Source: Fimbriimonadales bacterium
Lineage (GTDB): Bacteria > Armatimonadota > Fimbriimonadia > Fimbriimonadales > GBS-DC
Reading direction: 5' to 3'
Assembly (NCBI GenBank): GCA_025998675.1
Contig: AP024673.1
Coordinates: 2,612,562-2,676,561, forward strand
DNA length: 64,000 nt
The position numbers and the translations under genes are program-made. The notes beneath the pieces were generated by a model, which did not search any database, was not told the DNA's origin, and saw only the letters and a list, made by a program, of their open reading frames with translations. Positions 41,410 to 51,530 of the stretch are shown piece by piece; within the stretch, counting starts at the first letter, position 1; each line of letters starts with the position of its first letter.

Positions 41410-42042
41410 ATGTCAGTGATTTGGGATTCGAAATGCAGTATGTGCCGACGCGCGGGCGTGAAACTCTACCTCAAGGGCGACCGCTGCTACACCAAGAAGT
41501 GCGCCCTCGAGCGGCGCAACTTCCCGCCCGGACAACACGGACCGCGCACCCGCGACCGCAAGATGAGCGAGTACGGCGAGCAGCTGCGCGAGAAACAGAA
41601 ACTCCGCCAGATGTACCACCTGCGCGAGGCGCAGTTCCGCAGCTATGTCGAGAAAGCGCAACGCGCGCGCGGCGTCACCGGCGAAGTGTTGCTGCGCCAG
41701 CTCGAAATGCGCCTCGATAATGTGGTCTATCGGCTGGGGTTCGCCAACTCGCGCGGACAGGCGCGCCAGATGGTCTCCCATAAGTTCATCACGGTCAATG
41801 GCAGGCGCGTGAACATTCCGTCCTATCAGGTGCGCGAGGGCGATGTCATCAGCATCCACGAATCGAAGCGCTCGACCGCGCTGGCAAAAGACGCTATGGC
41901 GCGCGCCGCGGAACACAACCCGCCCGCCTGGCTCGCCTACGACCCCACTCAGGTGCAGGGCAAGGTGCTGCAGGCGCCCAGCGTCGATCAGATTGACACC
42001 CGTATCGAAATGCAGAAAATCATCGAGTTCTATAGCCGCTAA
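41410..42042 (+). CDS. rpsD: 30S ribosomal protein S4, zinc form
   Basis: 210 residues. The N-terminus carries C9-x2-C12 (CSMC) and C26-x4-C31 (CYTKKC) as a zinc knuckle, the C+ version of S4. Then FPPGQHG, the RNA-binding core and an S4-like domain MRLDNVVYRLGFANSRGQARQMVSHKFITVNGRRVNIPSYQVREGDVI. Nucleates 30S assembly and in other bacteria represses the alpha operon. Confidence 0.98.
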   Translation: MSVIWDSKCSMCRRAGVKLYLKGDRCYTKKCALERRNFPPGQHGPRTRDRKMSEYGEQLREKQKLRQMYHLREAQFRSYVEKAQRARGVTGEVLLRQLEMRLDNVVYRLGFANSRGQARQMVSHKFITVNGRRVNIPSYQVREGDVISIHESKRSTALAKDAMARAAEHNPPAWLAYDPTQVQGKVLQAPSVDQIDTRIEMQKIIEFYSR

Positions 42043-42059
42043 GGAGGCGTCCTTGCGTT

Positions 42060-43031
42060 ATGACGACACCACTGGTAGAAACACATGTCCGCCCGCTGGT
42101 GAGCGAGCCGGGCTACGGGAAGTTCGAAATTGAGCCGCTGGAGCGCGGCTACGGCGTGACGCTGGGCAACGCGCTGCGCCGCGTGCTGCTCTCGTCCATT
42201 CCGGGCGCTGCGATTACCAGCGTGCGTATCGAGGGCGTACTGAGCGAATTTGAGCCGATTCCCGGCGTGAAAGAAGACACCATCCACTTTCTGCTCAATC
42301 TCAAAAATGTGGTGATTCGCATCGATTCGACGAATCCGCGCGATCGGTACAACCTGCGCCTGCAGGTGCAGGGACCGGGGCGCGTCACGGCGGCGGATAT
42401 TCAGGCGCCGTCGGATGTGGAGATTGTCAATCCGGAGCTGTACCTGGCGACGCTGAGCGACTCCAGCGCCCGGTTGAATGTCGACATCACCGCCGAGGTC
42501 GGACGCGGGTATGTCGCAGCGCTCAAACGCGAGCGCGAACGCGGGCGCAGCTCGGTCGGCGAAATTCGGGTAAATGCGCTGTTCAACCCCGTCACGAAGG
42601 TCAACTTTCTGGTGGAGCCGACGCTGGTGGGCGAGCGCACCGACTACGACCGCCTGATCCTGGAGGTCTGGACGAACGGCTCGGTTGCCCCCGCGGAAGT
42701 GGTCAGTCAAGCCGCGACGATACTGACCCGGCAGTTCGAGCTGCTTACATCTCTGGGTGGGGAGGCGCTGTCGGAGCATGCGGCGGTGGTTCCTGCGCCG
42801 CCCGGCGTGAATGTGCCCGACCGCCCGCTGGAAGAGCTGGGGCTCTCCACGCGCGTGCTGAACGCGCTGCGCAGCGGCGGCATCGACACGCTCTACAAAC
42901 TGCTCAACACGCCTGAGCAGAAGCTGATTACCCTGCGCAACTTCGGCGACACCGCCCGCAAAGAGGTCGAGGAGAAACTCAGCGCGATGGGGCTGAGCCT
43001 GATGAAAACGGGAAGGAGGCGAAGTTCATGA
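42060..43031 (+). CDS. rpoA: DNA-directed RNA polymerase subunit alpha
   Basis: 323 residues. The N-terminal assembly domain shows [62 protein letters not shown] and the beta-contacting [19 protein letters not shown]. The C-terminal domain, about residues 255-310, reads [58 protein letters not shown]. That domain contacts activators and UP elements, relevant to the weak -35 promoters in this genome. The stop overlaps the rplQ start (ATGA). Confidence 0.98.
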   Translation: MTTPLVETHVRPLVSEPGYGKFEIEPLERGYGVTLGNALRRVLLSSIPGAAITSVRIEGVLSEFEPIPGVKEDTIHFLLNLKNVVIRIDSTNPRDRYNLRLQVQGPGRVTAADIQAPSDVEIVNPELYLATLSDSSARLNVDITAEVGRGYVAALKRERERGRSSVGEIRVNALFNPVTKVNFLVEPTLVGERTDYDRLILEVWTNGSVAPAEVVSQAATILTRQFELLTSLGGEALSEHAAVVPAPPGVNVPDRPLEELGLSTRVLNALRSGGIDTLYKLLNTPEQKLITLRNFGDTARKEVEEKLSAMGLSLMKTGRRRSS

Positions 43032-43381
43032 ACCACGGAGCTGGCTACCGCAAATTAGGGCGCCCGAGCGACCACCGCATGCATATGCTGCGCAATCAGG
43101 TGCGCTCACTGCTGATTCACGAAAAGATCGAGACGACCGTCACCCGCGCGAAAGAGACGCGCCGACTGGCGGAAAAGATGATTACGCTGGCGAAGCAGAA
43201 TACCCTGCATGCCCGGCGTCAGGCGCGCGCGTTCCTGCGCGACGAGAGCCTGGTCAAGCATCTCTTTGACAATATCGCGCCGCGCTACAAAGACCGCAAC
43301 GGCGGCTACACGCGCCTTGTGCGTGTCGGCGTGCGCCGCGGCGACGCGGTCGAAACCGCGCTGCTGGAACTGGTCGAGTAG
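43028..43381 (+). CDS. rplQ: 50S ribosomal protein L17
   Basis: 117 residues: [57 protein letters not shown], then [42 protein letters not shown], the standard L17. GGAGG is just upstream within the last codons of rpoA. Last gene of the alpha operon; truA follows after 3 nt. Confidence 0.98.
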   Translation: MNHGAGYRKLGRPSDHRMHMLRNQVRSLLIHEKIETTVTRAKETRRLAEKMITLAKQNTLHARRQARAFLRDESLVKHLFDNIAPRYKDRNGGYTRLVRVGVRRGDAVETALLELVE

Positions 43382-43384
43382 CGC

Positions 43385-44119
43385 ATGCGCAACCTGCGCC
43401 TGCGAGTCGAGTACGACGGCACCGAGTTTCACGGCTTCGCGCGGCAGCAGGGCATGCGCACCGTACAGGGCGTGCTGGAAAGTACCCTGACGGCGACGCT
43501 GAACGAACCGATCGAGGTGTTCGGCGCGAGCCGTACCGACGCGGGCGTCCACGCACGCGGGCAGGTGGTGAACTTTTACACCAGCCGTCCCATTCCGACC
43601 GAACGGCTGGCGACCATTCTGAACCGACGCCTGCCGAACGACCTGAAAGCGCTGGACGCGCGGGAAGTGAGCGAACGCTTCCACGCGCGCTTTTCGGCGA
43701 AGAGCCGCACCTACCGCTATCGGATTTACACGGGGCGACACCCGTCCGTGTGGCGGATACGGTATGCGTGGCATCTGCCGCGCGCGCTGGCATGCGCGGC
43801 GATGCAGGCGGCGCTGGAGCAGATTCTGGGCGAACACGACTTTCGCCCCTTCTCGGTCAAAATCCCGACCGAGCAGAACACGGTACGCACGCTGTATCGT
43901 GGGCAGGTGCGCCCCATGCGCGACGGCGTGCAGATTGAACTGGAAGCGAATGGCTTCCTGCGCGGGATGGTGCGCCTGATTGTGGGCGACCTGACCCAGG
44001 TGGGCGCGGGCGTATTGCCCGTCGATGCGCTTGCCGAACGGCTGCGCACGCGCCAGCAGGCGACCCTGATGGCGCCCCCGCAAGGGCTGTGCCTGATTCG
44101 GGTACACTATAGACGCTGA
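43385..44119 (+). CDS. truA: tRNA pseudouridine(38-40) synthase
   Basis: 244 residues. Converts uridines 38-40 of the tRNA anticodon arm. Catalytic Asp lies in FGASRTDAGVHARGQVVNF (about residue 52). Also visible: RFHARFSAKSRTYRYRIYTG, DFRPFSVKIPTEQNTVRT and NGFLRGMVRLIVGDLTQVG. Starts 3 nt after rplQ, so co-translated. The -10 box of rplM is inside its 3' end. The rplQ-truA-rplM-rpsI order is common in bacteria. Confidence 0.96.
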   Translation: MRNLRLRVEYDGTEFHGFARQQGMRTVQGVLESTLTATLNEPIEVFGASRTDAGVHARGQVVNFYTSRPIPTERLATILNRRLPNDLKALDAREVSERFHARFSAKSRTYRYRIYTGRHPSVWRIRYAWHLPRALACAAMQAALEQILGEHDFRPFSVKIPTEQNTVRTLYRGQVRPMRDGVQIELEANGFLRGMVRLIVGDLTQVGAGVLPVDALAERLRTRQQATLMAPPQGLCLIRVHYRR

Positions 44120-44137
44120 AACAAGGAGGCAATCCTT
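44103..44137 (+). promoter_or_regulatory. rplM -10 box (GGGTACACT) and hairpin hiding its ribosome site
   Basis: TACACT at 44103-44108 is preceded by GGG. The leader then has AAGGA (44123-44127), loop GGCAA, TCCTT (44133-44137) immediately before the ATG, so the ribosome-binding purines are inside a 5-bp stem. This could limit rplM translation or respond to protein L13. Confidence 0.5.
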
Positions 44138-44581
44138 ATGTTGCAACGCACCTATACGATGAAAAAAGACGAAATCCAGCGAACCTGGTGGGTCGTCGAC
44201 GCAGCGGGCAAGCCCGTCGGACGAGTCGCCGCCCAGGTCGCACGCTTGCTGCAGGGCAAACATAAGCCCACCTACACGCCCCATATGGATATGGGCGACC
44301 ATGTGATTATCCTGAACGCGGAGAAGGCGATATTCACAGGCAACAAGCTGGAGGAGGTGCTGTACCACCACACGATGCATCCCGGCGGGCTGCGCGCCTA
44401 CACCCGGCGCAAGCTGATGACCGAGAAGCCCGAGCGGATGCTGACGCGCGTGGTCAGCCGCATGCTGCCCAAAAACAAGCTCCGCGCGCGGATGCTCAAG
44501 CGACTGCGCGTGTTCACCGGCGCGGAACACCCGCACCAGGCGCAGCAACCGCAACCTTACAATCTGGACGGAGGGAAGTGA
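44138..44581 (+). CDS. rplM: 50S ribosomal protein L13
   Basis: 147 residues. [80 protein letters not shown] is diagnostic, as is [34 protein letters not shown]. An early 50S assembly protein. Its TGA overlaps the rpsI ATG (TGATG). Confidence 0.98.
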   Translation: MLQRTYTMKKDEIQRTWWVVDAAGKPVGRVAAQVARLLQGKHKPTYTPHMDMGDHVIILNAEKAIFTGNKLEEVLYHHTMHPGGLRAYTRRKLMTEKPERMLTRVVSRMLPKNKLRARMLKRLRVFTGAEHPHQAQQPQPYNLDGGK

Positions 44582-44973
44582 TGGAACCGATTCGATACTA
44601 CGGCACCGGACGACGCAAGACCGCCTCGGCGCGTGTGTGGCTCACGCCCGGCGAGGGCAAAATCATCATCAACGGGCGTGAAGTGTCCGAGTACCTGCGC
44701 CGCCCGATTCTGGAGCGAATCGTGCGCCAGCCGATGCGTCTGCTCGGCGTCGACGGGCAGTATGATATTATGGCGACAGTGCGCGGCGGCGGGCTGTCGG
44801 GGCAGGCAGGCGCGATTCGACATGGCGTCGCGCGCGCCCTGCTGCAGGTCAGCCCCGAATACCGCGCCGTATTGAAGCAGAACGGATTGCTTACCCGCGA
44901 CGCGCGCGAGAAGGAGCGCAAGAAGTACGGACGCCACGGCGCCCGACGCGGTTTCCAGTTCGTGAAGCGATAA
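44581..44973 (+). CDS. rpsI: 30S ribosomal protein S9
   Basis: 130 residues from the ATG at 44581. [34 protein letters not shown] opens the protein, [49 protein letters not shown] follows, and the tail [14 protein letters not shown] reaches the P-site tRNA. Stop and purD start overlap (TAATG). Confidence 0.98.
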   Translation: MEPIRYYGTGRRKTASARVWLTPGEGKIIINGREVSEYLRRPILERIVRQPMRLLGVDGQYDIMATVRGGGLSGQAGAIRHGVARALLQVSPEYRAVLKQNGLLTRDAREKERKKYGRHGARRGFQFVKR

Positions 44974-46244
44974 TGCGCGTGCTGCTGGTGGGCGGCGGCG
45001 GACGCGAACACGCGCTGGCGTGGAAACTGCGCCAGAGTCCACACTGCCATGCGCTCTACGCCGCCCCCGGCAACGCAGGCATCGCGCAAATCGCCGAGTG
45101 CGTCCCGATTAACCCCAAAGCCATCCCCGAACTGGTTCAGTTCGCCCGCCAGCATGCGATTGACCTCGTGGTCGTGGGTCCCGAATCGCCGCTGATTGCG
45201 GGGCTTGCCGACGCGCTGCAGGAGGCGGGCATCCCATGCTTCGGTCCCACCCGCGCCGCCGCGCAACTGGAGGGCAGCAAGGCGTTCGCCAAGCAGGTGA
45301 TGGCGCAGGTGAACGCCCCGACCGCGCCCTTCGCCGTGTTCGAGGATGCGGACGCCGCGCGCGCCTACCTGCGTGAGCGGTTCGCCACTCAGCCCTGCGT
45401 GGTGAAAGCAGATGGCGAGGCGCTGGGCAAGGGCGTGTTTGTGTGCGACACACTCGGCGACGCGCTGGACGCCGTCGAATTCCTGATGGAGCATGAGGGG
45501 CTGGGCGCGGCGGGCAAGCACATCGTGATTGAAGACCGCCTGCAGGGGCGCGAGCTGTCGCTGCTGTGTCTGACCGACGGCGAACGCGCGCTGCCCATGC
45601 CCCCCGTGCGCGACTACAAACGCGCGCTGGACGGCAATCGCGGTCCTAACACGGGCGGGATGGGCTGCTACACCCCGCTGCCCGACGCGACGCCCGCGCT
45701 CATCGAGACCGCCCTGCAGACAATCGTGTCGCCCGTGATTCAGGCGATGGCGCAGCGCGGGACGCCCTATCGCGGCGTGCTGTACGCGGGACTGATGGTG
45801 CAGGACGAGCAGCCCTACACGCTGGAGTTCAACTGTCGGTTTGGCGACCCCGAAACGCAGGCGCTGATGCCCCTCCTGCAGGACGATTTGCTGACGCTGG
45901 CGTACCGCGCGGCGACGGGCGCGCTGGAGGATGGCTCACTGGTGTTCGAGGCGCGGGCGGCAGTGTGCGTCGTGCTGGCGTCGGGGGGCTACCCGGGCGA
46001 GTACCGCGCGGGGCTGCCCATCGAGGGGCTGGACGCCGCCGCGCAAACGCCCAATACGCTGATTTTCCATGCGGGCACACGCGCCGAGAACGGCAGAATC
46101 CTCACCAGCGGCGGGCGCGTGCTGAACATCGTCGGGCTGGGCGACACGCTCGAAACCGCACGCCAGAACGCCTACCGCGCTGTCGAGCAGATTCACTTCG
46201 AGGGGATGCACTATCGGCGCGACATCGGCGAAAGTGTGCTATAA
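44973..46244 (+). CDS. purD: Phosphoribosylamine-glycine ligase
   Basis: 423 residues. Second step of purine synthesis: joins glycine to 5-phosphoribosylamine using [26 protein letters not shown] is the family N-terminus; [44 protein letters not shown], the ATP-grasp segment [18 protein letters not shown] and the family signature [35 protein letters not shown] complete it. Full length. It is the only purine gene here and is tied to rpsI by a one-base overlap, so it is read from the ribosomal transcript. This arrangement could link purine supply to ribosome synthesis. Confidence 0.97.
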   Translation: MRVLLVGGGGREHALAWKLRQSPHCHALYAAPGNAGIAQIAECVPINPKAIPELVQFARQHAIDLVVVGPESPLIAGLADALQEAGIPCFGPTRAAAQLEGSKAFAKQVMAQVNAPTAPFAVFEDADAARAYLRERFATQPCVVKADGEALGKGVFVCDTLGDALDAVEFLMEHEGLGAAGKHIVIEDRLQGRELSLLCLTDGERALPMPPVRDYKRALDGNRGPNTGGMGCYTPLPDATPALIETALQTIVSPVIQAMAQRGTPYRGVLYAGLMVQDEQPYTLEFNCRFGDPETQALMPLLQDDLLTLAYRAATGALEDGSLVFEARAAVCVVLASGGYPGEYRAGLPIEGLDAAAQTPNTLIFHAGTRAENGRILTSGGRVLNIVGLGDTLETARQNAYRAVEQIHFEGMHYRRDIGESVL

Positions 46245-46245
46245 T
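46240..46245 (+). promoter_or_regulatory. Predicted -10 box (GCTATAAT), leaderless
   Basis: TATAAT overlapping the purD stop, with a 7-nt gap to the ATG at 46253. No ribosome site. Confidence 0.55.
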
Positions 46246-46252
46246 AGACACG

Positions 46253-47974
46253 ATGCGTCTTGCGCTGATGGTCTGGGGACTCGTTCTGCTGATGGTGTGC
46301 GCGCACGCGCAGAGCGTCGCGTGGAGCCGCCTCTACCTGCATCCGAATGCGCGCGGGTTGCTCCCGCAGGTCGCCGCCGCCGACTCGCAGGGCAATCTGA
46401 TTGTCGCGGGGCGCTACTTCCATCCGACCGACCCCTTCAACAGCGTCGCCATCGTGAAATACGCGCCGAACGGCGACCTGCTCTGGACGCGCACCTTCGG
46501 CGAGTCTGGGCAAGCCGACTATGCCGAAGCGATTGCCGTCGCGCCCGACGGATCGTTCTATCTGGGCATCACCCGCGCGAATTCGAACTCCGTCGCCTAT
46601 CTGCAGCGCTGGAGCGCAAACGGCGACATGCTCTGGTCGGCGACAATAGACCTTAACACCTACGATGTGATACGCCAGATTCTCGTGCGCCCAGACGGCG
46701 GCGCGGAAGTGTTGCATACTCAGGGCAGCGGTGGAATCGGCTATGCACGCTTGCGCTACGATACCTCAGGCAATCGGCTGTTGAACAACACCTTCTGGCA
46801 GCCCAGCACGCTGTTAGCCAACCGCACGCCTGTGGGGATGCTGTTGCTGGACACAAATACGACGCTCATCGCGTATGTGGACGGCGAGGTGGGCGAAATT
46901 ATCCGCGGCTATGCGCGTACCTACCTGCGCGCGATTGATAATGCAGGCAATTCGGTCTACACGGCGTCGTACCCGCTGCGCACGGAGCGACTGGCGCGCG
47001 CCGACGATGGCTCGCTCTACCTGCTGGGCGACTACTGGCACGCTCCCAGCCAGCAGATGCGCCTGCGCCTGTGCCGGGTGAACCCCACAAGCGGCGCGCT
47101 GCTGGGGCAGTGGGAGCTGAGCGCGGCGGCGGGCGACGCGATTCCCGATGTGTTTGCTGTCAGCGGCGGCGTCTGGCTGGCGACGGGCGCATGGGAGACC
47201 AGCAGCACGCGCGGATTCAGCACGATGCTCGGAACCGCCAGCGGCGCGTCGCTGGGAACCGCCACACTGGAGGGCGTTTACCGTCCTGTGGCGGGCGTGC
47301 GGACGGCGACAGGCGCACTGGCGCAGCTGATTGGCGAACGGCTCCCCAGCCCTGACCGCTGGAAACCCGCGCTGCAGTGGTTTCGCAGCGACGGCGCGCT
47401 GATGGCGCAGGGCTACCTGCCCGAACTCAGCCCTGCCGATGAGACGCCCGAACTGCTCGTCGCCAGCCCCGATGGCGCGCTCTATGTCGTGGCGACCGTA
47501 CAGCAGGGCAGTCAGAACATCGCAGGCGCGGGCATCTGGCGAATCGACCCGCCGCCGACTCTCAGCGGGCAGGTTGCCCTGAACGATTATTTGCCCAGCC
47601 CTGCGGGTAAAACGGCGCAGTTCACCCTCACCAATGGCTCGCAGACCGACGCCGCGACCGTGACGCTCGGCGCGGGCGGCGGCTACACGCTCCAGACGGG
47701 CGTCACGGGCACGGTACAGGCGCGCGTCTATGTGCCGGGCTGGCTGGGGCAGCGCCAGACGCTTACCGTCGGCAGCAGCGGCGTGATTACTGCGAACTGG
47801 AGCCTGATCAACGGCGACGCGAACCGCGACAACCAGATTGACGACGCCGACCTGCTGGTGGTGCTGTTTGCCTTCGGCGGCAACGACCCGACCGCTGACC
47901 TGAACGGCGACGGGGCTGTGGACGACGCCGATTTGCTGATTGTGCTGTTCAATTTCGGTACAATTGGCGAGTGA
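46253..47974 (+). CDS. Secreted beta-propeller-like protein with C-terminal dockerin-like repeats (2)
   Basis: 573 residues. Signal peptide MRLALMVWGLVLLMVCAHAQ; the start is fixed by it and by the -10 box 7 nt upstream. The body repeats patterns such as DSQGNLIVAGRYFHPTD, KYAPNGDLLWTRTFGESGQADYAEAIAVAPDGSFYLGI and RWSANGDMLWSATI, typical of SBBP/delay-type beta-propeller blades. Residues ~435-510 are a separate beta domain (TLSGQVALNDYLPSPAGKTAQF). The C-terminus carries two dockerin-like loops, GDANRDNQIDDADLLVVLFAFGG and DLNGDGAVDDADLLIVLFNFG. Function unknown; likely cell-surface. Confidence 0.78.
   Translation: MRLALMVWGLVLLMVCAHAQSVAWSRLYLHPNARGLLPQVAAADSQGNLIVAGRYFHPTDPFNSVAIVKYAPNGDLLWTRTFGESGQADYAEAIAVAPDGSFYLGITRANSNSVAYLQRWSANGDMLWSATIDLNTYDVIRQILVRPDGGAEVLHTQGSGGIGYARLRYDTSGNRLLNNTFWQPSTLLANRTPVGMLLLDTNTTLIAYVDGEVGEIIRGYARTYLRAIDNAGNSVYTASYPLRTERLARADDGSLYLLGDYWHAPSQQMRLRLCRVNPTSGALLGQWELSAAAGDAIPDVFAVSGGVWLATGAWETSSTRGFSTMLGTASGASLGTATLEGVYRPVAGVRTATGALAQLIGERLPSPDRWKPALQWFRSDGALMAQGYLPELSPADETPELLVASPDGALYVVATVQQGSQNIAGAGIWRIDPPPTLSGQVALNDYLPSPAGKTAQFTLTNGSQTDAATVTLGAGGGYTLQTGVTGTVQARVYVPGWLGQRQTLTVGSSGVITANWSLINGDANRDNQIDDADLLVVLFAFGGNDPTADLNGDGAVDDADLLIVLFNFGTIGE
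47959..47964 (+). promoter_or_regulatory. Predicted -10 box of hisA (GGTACAAT), nearly leaderless
   Basis: TACAAT preceded by CGG inside the last codons of the preceding gene, 9 nt before the hisA ATG. Confidence 0.5.
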
Positions 47975-48705
47975 TGCAGCCATTCGAGGTAATTCCCGCG
48001 ATTGACCTGCGCGGCGGGTACGCTGTGCGCCTGTTGCAGGGCGACTACGCGCAGGAGACCCGCTACCATGACGACCCCATCGCGCTGGCGCAGCACTGGG
48101 CGCAGCGCGGCGCGCCGCGCCTGCACCTGGTGGATCTGGACGGCGCGCGCGCGGGCTACCCCGTACAGCTGGAAAGCATTCGGCGCGTGATCGGCGCGGT
48201 GGACATCCCGGTGCAGGTGGGGGGCGGCGTGCGCTCGGAAGACGCCGTGCGCGCCTTGCTGGACGCAGGCGCGGAGCGCGTGATTCTGGGCACGCTCGCC
48301 GTCGACCAGCCCGATGCGGCGGAGGCGATTTTCCGTAAGTACGGCGCGCAGGTCGCGCTCGCGCTCGATGTCAAATCGGGGCGCGCAGCGACGGCGGGCT
48401 GGCTATCGGTGTCAGACACGCCCTACCTGGAGTTTGCGCAGGAAATGGCGCGGCGCGGCGCAGCGCGGATTATCTTCACGCAGGTGGAACGCGACGGCAC
48501 GCTGCAGGGCGTCGCATTCGAACCGCTGATGGAGCTGCTCCGCGCGGTCGATGTGCCCGTGATTGCGTCGGGCGGCGTGCGCGACGAAGGCGATCTCACG
48601 GCGTTGCGCGCTTTAGCGCAAACGACTGCGCTGGAAGGCGTTATCGTCGGCAAGGCGCTCTACGAAGGCACGCTCGGCGATAACTGCTGGCAAATGCCGC
48701 GCTAA
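47974..48705 (+). CDS. hisA: ProFAR isomerase of histidine biosynthesis (HisA)
   Basis: 243 residues from the ATG at 47974, which overlaps the upstream stop (TGATG). TIM-barrel enzyme catalysing the fourth step of histidine synthesis. FEVIPAIDLRGGYAVRLLQGDYAQET holds the first catalytic Asp, VDLDGARAGYPVQ and VGGGVRSEDAVRALLDAGAERVILGTLAV bind phosphate, and IIFTQVERDGTLQG holds the second catalytic Asp region (in place of the more usual T-D-I-x-x-D-G, this reads T-Q-V-E-R-D-G). VIASGGVRDEGDL completes the second phosphate site. No other his gene is adjacent, which is unusual. Confidence 0.93.
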   Translation: MQPFEVIPAIDLRGGYAVRLLQGDYAQETRYHDDPIALAQHWAQRGAPRLHLVDLDGARAGYPVQLESIRRVIGAVDIPVQVGGGVRSEDAVRALLDAGAERVILGTLAVDQPDAAEAIFRKYGAQVALALDVKSGRAATAGWLSVSDTPYLEFAQEMARRGAARIIFTQVERDGTLQGVAFEPLMELLRAVDVPVIASGGVRDEGDLTALRALAQTTALEGVIVGKALYEGTLGDNCWQMPR

Positions 48706-49006
48706 TACCGAAGCGCGGGTCAGACTTCGTTGTAGCCCCGCATACACCTGCAGAGGCGTGCTTGTTGCCGCACTCCATAAATTGCTGCTTTACGAACCAT
48801 GAATCGCCGCTTCCGCACTCCATAAATTGCTGCTTTACGAACCATGAATCGCCGATTGGTACTATACCAACTGCGCAGTCAGACTTCGTAATTGCCGTGC
48901 GTCTACAACCAGAGAGCCGCGCGTTTTTTGCCCTCACCCCCAGCCCCTCTCCCGCCGCGCGGGAGAGGGGAGCGGCGCTTCCGCTGCAGTCTTAGCATAA
49001 AGGCGC
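48706..49006. repeat. Gene-free 300 nt: tandem 45-nt repeat and terminator-like hairpin
   Basis: A 42-nt unit starting CCGCACTCCATAAATTGCTG is present at 48768-48809 and again at 48813-48854 (45-nt period, the copies identical). The sequence GTCAGACTTCGT occurs at each side (48719 and 48878 regions). CCCCTCTCCCGC (48944-48955) pairs exactly with GCGGGAGAGGGG (48959-48970), a member of the hairpin family at 4177, and lies past both the hisA and lon stops, so it may terminate both. No gene seen. Confidence 0.65.
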
Positions 49007-51460
49007 TTACAACACCGCCTCCGCGCGTTCGGCGTCTTTCAGGCGCTCCTCCAGCCGCTCGCCATGCGCCAGTGCAAGGGGCAACACCTCGTCCATGTGG
49101 CGCACCAGATGGAAACGCATCTGTTCGCGCACATGGTCGGGAATGTCGTCCAGGTCGGGCTCGTTCTCGGCGGGCAGGATGACCTCGTAGATGCCCGCGC
49201 GGTGCGCCGCGATGACCTTCTCTTTGACGCCGCCAATGGGCAGCACGCGCCCACGCAGGGTAATCTCGCCCGTCATGGCGATGTCGCGCCGCACGGGACG
49301 ACCCATCAGCGCGGACGCCAGCGCCGTCGCCATCGTGATGCCCGCTGATGGACCGTCTTTCGGAATCGCGCCTTCAGGCACATGGATATGAATATCGCGA
49401 TTGCGGTAAAACTCCGGGTCAATCCCCAGATGGAGCGCGCGCGAGCGCACATAGGTCATCGCCGCCTGCGCCGACTCTTTCATCACCTCGCCTAAGTGTC
49501 CTGTGAGCAGGAGTCGCCCCTCATGACCGGGCACGACGGCGACCTCGACCGCCATCACATCGCCGCCGAACTCGGTGTACGCCAGCCCCATCGCCACGCC
49601 GACCTCGTCTTTCTCCTCTTTGACGCCGAATCGGTAGCGCGGCTTGCCCAGAAACTCCGACACCTTCGGCGCGTCCACGGTCATGTGCACCTCGTCGCCC
49701 GCCGCGACCTGCTTGGCGACCTTGCGGCAGATGGTAGACAGCTCGCGTTCGAGGTTGCGCACGCCCGCCTCGCGCGTGTATTCGCGGATGATGCGAATCA
49801 GCGCGTCGTCGGTTATCTCCAGATGTTCGCGCGTCAGCCCGTGCCGCTCCAGCACGCGCGGAATCAGGTAATCGCGCGCGATGTGCAGCTTCTCGTCCTC
49901 CGTGTAGCCCGAGAACTGAATAATCTCCATGCGGTCGCGCAGCGGCGCGGGGATGGTCTCCAGCGTGTTCGCCGTTGTGATGAACATCACATCCGACAGG
50001 TCGAACGGCACTTCCAGATAGTGGTCGGAGAACTTGTCGTTTTGCTCCGGGTCTAACGCTTCCAGTAGGGCGGAGGTGGGGTCGCCGCGGAAGTCGTAGC
50101 CGAGCTTGTCGATTTCGTCCAGCATGAACACGGGGTTGCGCGTGCCTGCCTGTCGCAGCCCCTGAATGATGCGTCCGGGCATCGCGCCGATGTAGGTGCG
50201 TCGGTGCCCGCGAATCTCCGCCTCGTCGCGCACGCCGCCCAGCGAGATGCGAATGAACTTGCGTCCCAGCGAGCGGGCAATCGAACGCCCCAACGAGGTC
50301 TTGCCCACGCCCGGCGGTCCGACAAAACACAGAATCGGTCCCTTGAGCGACCCCGCGAGCTTGCGCACCGCCAGAAACTCCAGCACGCGCTCCTTGACTT
50401 TCTTGAGCCCGTAGTGGTCTTCGTCGAGGATTTGCGCCGCCTCGTTGATGTCCACGCGGTCCTCGGTCTGCGCCTGCCAGGGGAGCGAGAGCATCACATC
50501 GAGGTAGGTGCGTATTACGGACGCTTCGGGCGAACCGAAAGGCATCTTTTCGAGGCGGTCTACCTCCTTGAGCGCGCGGTCAGCAATCTCTTCAGGCATG
50601 CCCGCCTCGGCGATGCGCTTGCGGTAGTCCTCGACTTCCGAGAATCGCTCGTCGCGTTCGCCCAGCTCGCGCTGAATGATTTTGAGCTGTTCGCGCAGGT
50701 AGTATTCGCGCTGGGTGTCGCCCAGCTCCTGCTCCACGCGGTCGCGAATGCGCTGCTGCAGTTCGACGACCTCCAGCTCATGGCGCAGCAGGTGTACCAG
50801 CGTTTCGAGCCGCTCTTTGATGGGCACGGTCTCCAGCACCTTCTGCTTGTCGGTGAAACGCAGGGGCGCGAAGTGCGCGATTGTGTCGGCGAGGCGTCCC
50901 GGCTCCTGCATGTAGGCGATCGTGGCGACGACCTCGGGCGGGATACTGCGCTCATGCGAGGCGATTTCCTCGAACATTTCGACTGCCGAGCGCATCAGCG
51001 CCTCGATGTCGGTGGTGAGTTTCGCCTCACGCATTGAGATTGGCTCGATTTGCGCCAGCAGGTACGGCTCATCGGCTTCGAGCGTCACGAGGCGCGCGCG
51101 CTGCACCCCGCGAAATACGACGCGCATCGTGCTGTCGGGCGCGTTGATTGCCTGCAGAATCTCGGCGACCACGCCGACCTCAAACAGGTCCTCCAGCGTC
51201 GGGTCTTCGACCGTAACATCGCGCTGGGTGACCAGCAGCATCAGTTTATGGTGCACTTCCAGTGCGGCTTCGACCGCACGGAGCGATTTCTCGCGTCCCA
51301 CCAGCACAGGCGCAAGGGTATTCGGGAAATAGACATTATCGCGCACCGGCAGAATGGGCAGGGTGCGCGGGATTTCGATCCGTCGCTTGGCAGGGCGGCG
51401 CCGCCTTCGGGCGGGCGTCTCCACAGGCTCCGATACAGGCGCAGTTTTCTTTCTGGGCAT
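49007..51460 (-). CDS. lon: ATP-dependent protease Lon
   Basis: 817 residues. Cytoplasmic AAA+ serine protease that degrades misfolded and regulatory proteins. After a basic N-terminal extension (~30 residues, [24 protein letters not shown]) comes the Lon substrate-binding domain ([27 protein letters not shown]), then Walker [11 protein letters not shown], Walker [12 protein letters not shown] and the protease domain with catalytic Ser in [19 protein letters not shown] and Lys in [14 protein letters not shown]. Intact. It has no clp or hsp neighbour, and no HrcA/CIRCE-like element is visible upstream. Confidence 0.97.
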   Translation of the reverse strand: MPRKKTAPVSEPVETPARRRRRPAKRRIEIPRTLPILPVRDNVYFPNTLAPVLVGREKSLRAVEAALEVHHKLMLLVTQRDVTVEDPTLEDLFEVGVVAEILQAINAPDSTMRVVFRGVQRARLVTLEADEPYLLAQIEPISMREAKLTTDIEALMRSAVEMFEEIASHERSIPPEVVATIAYMQEPGRLADTIAHFAPLRFTDKQKVLETVPIKERLETLVHLLRHELEVVELQQRIRDRVEQELGDTQREYYLREQLKIIQRELGERDERFSEVEDYRKRIAEAGMPEEIADRALKEVDRLEKMPFGSPEASVIRTYLDVMLSLPWQAQTEDRVDINEAAQILDEDHYGLKKVKERVLEFLAVRKLAGSLKGPILCFVGPPGVGKTSLGRSIARSLGRKFIRISLGGVRDEAEIRGHRRTYIGAMPGRIIQGLRQAGTRNPVFMLDEIDKLGYDFRGDPTSALLEALDPEQNDKFSDHYLEVPFDLSDVMFITTANTLETIPAPLRDRMEIIQFSGYTEDEKLHIARDYLIPRVLERHGLTREHLEITDDALIRIIREYTREAGVRNLERELSTICRKVAKQVAAGDEVHMTVDAPKVSEFLGKPRYRFGVKEEKDEVGVAMGLAYTEFGGDVMAVEVAVVPGHEGRLLLTGHLGEVMKESAQAAMTYVRSRALHLGIDPEFYRNRDIHIHVPEGAIPKDGPSAGITMATALASALMGRPVRRDIAMTGEITLRGRVLPIGGVKEKVIAAHRAGIYEVILPAENEPDLDDIPDHVREQMRFHLVRHMDEVLPLALAHGERLEERLKDAERAEAVL

Positions 51461-51530
51461 AGCGTTTACCTCATGGATATACGCAGTTGTAGCGACTCGG
51501 TTCCCCAGATTCGCCGTGCGTGCGCCGATT

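Noticed and set aside
49007-51460. Heat-shock operator upstream of lon
   Set aside because: No CIRCE inverted repeat or sigma-32-like box could be found in 51461-51582.
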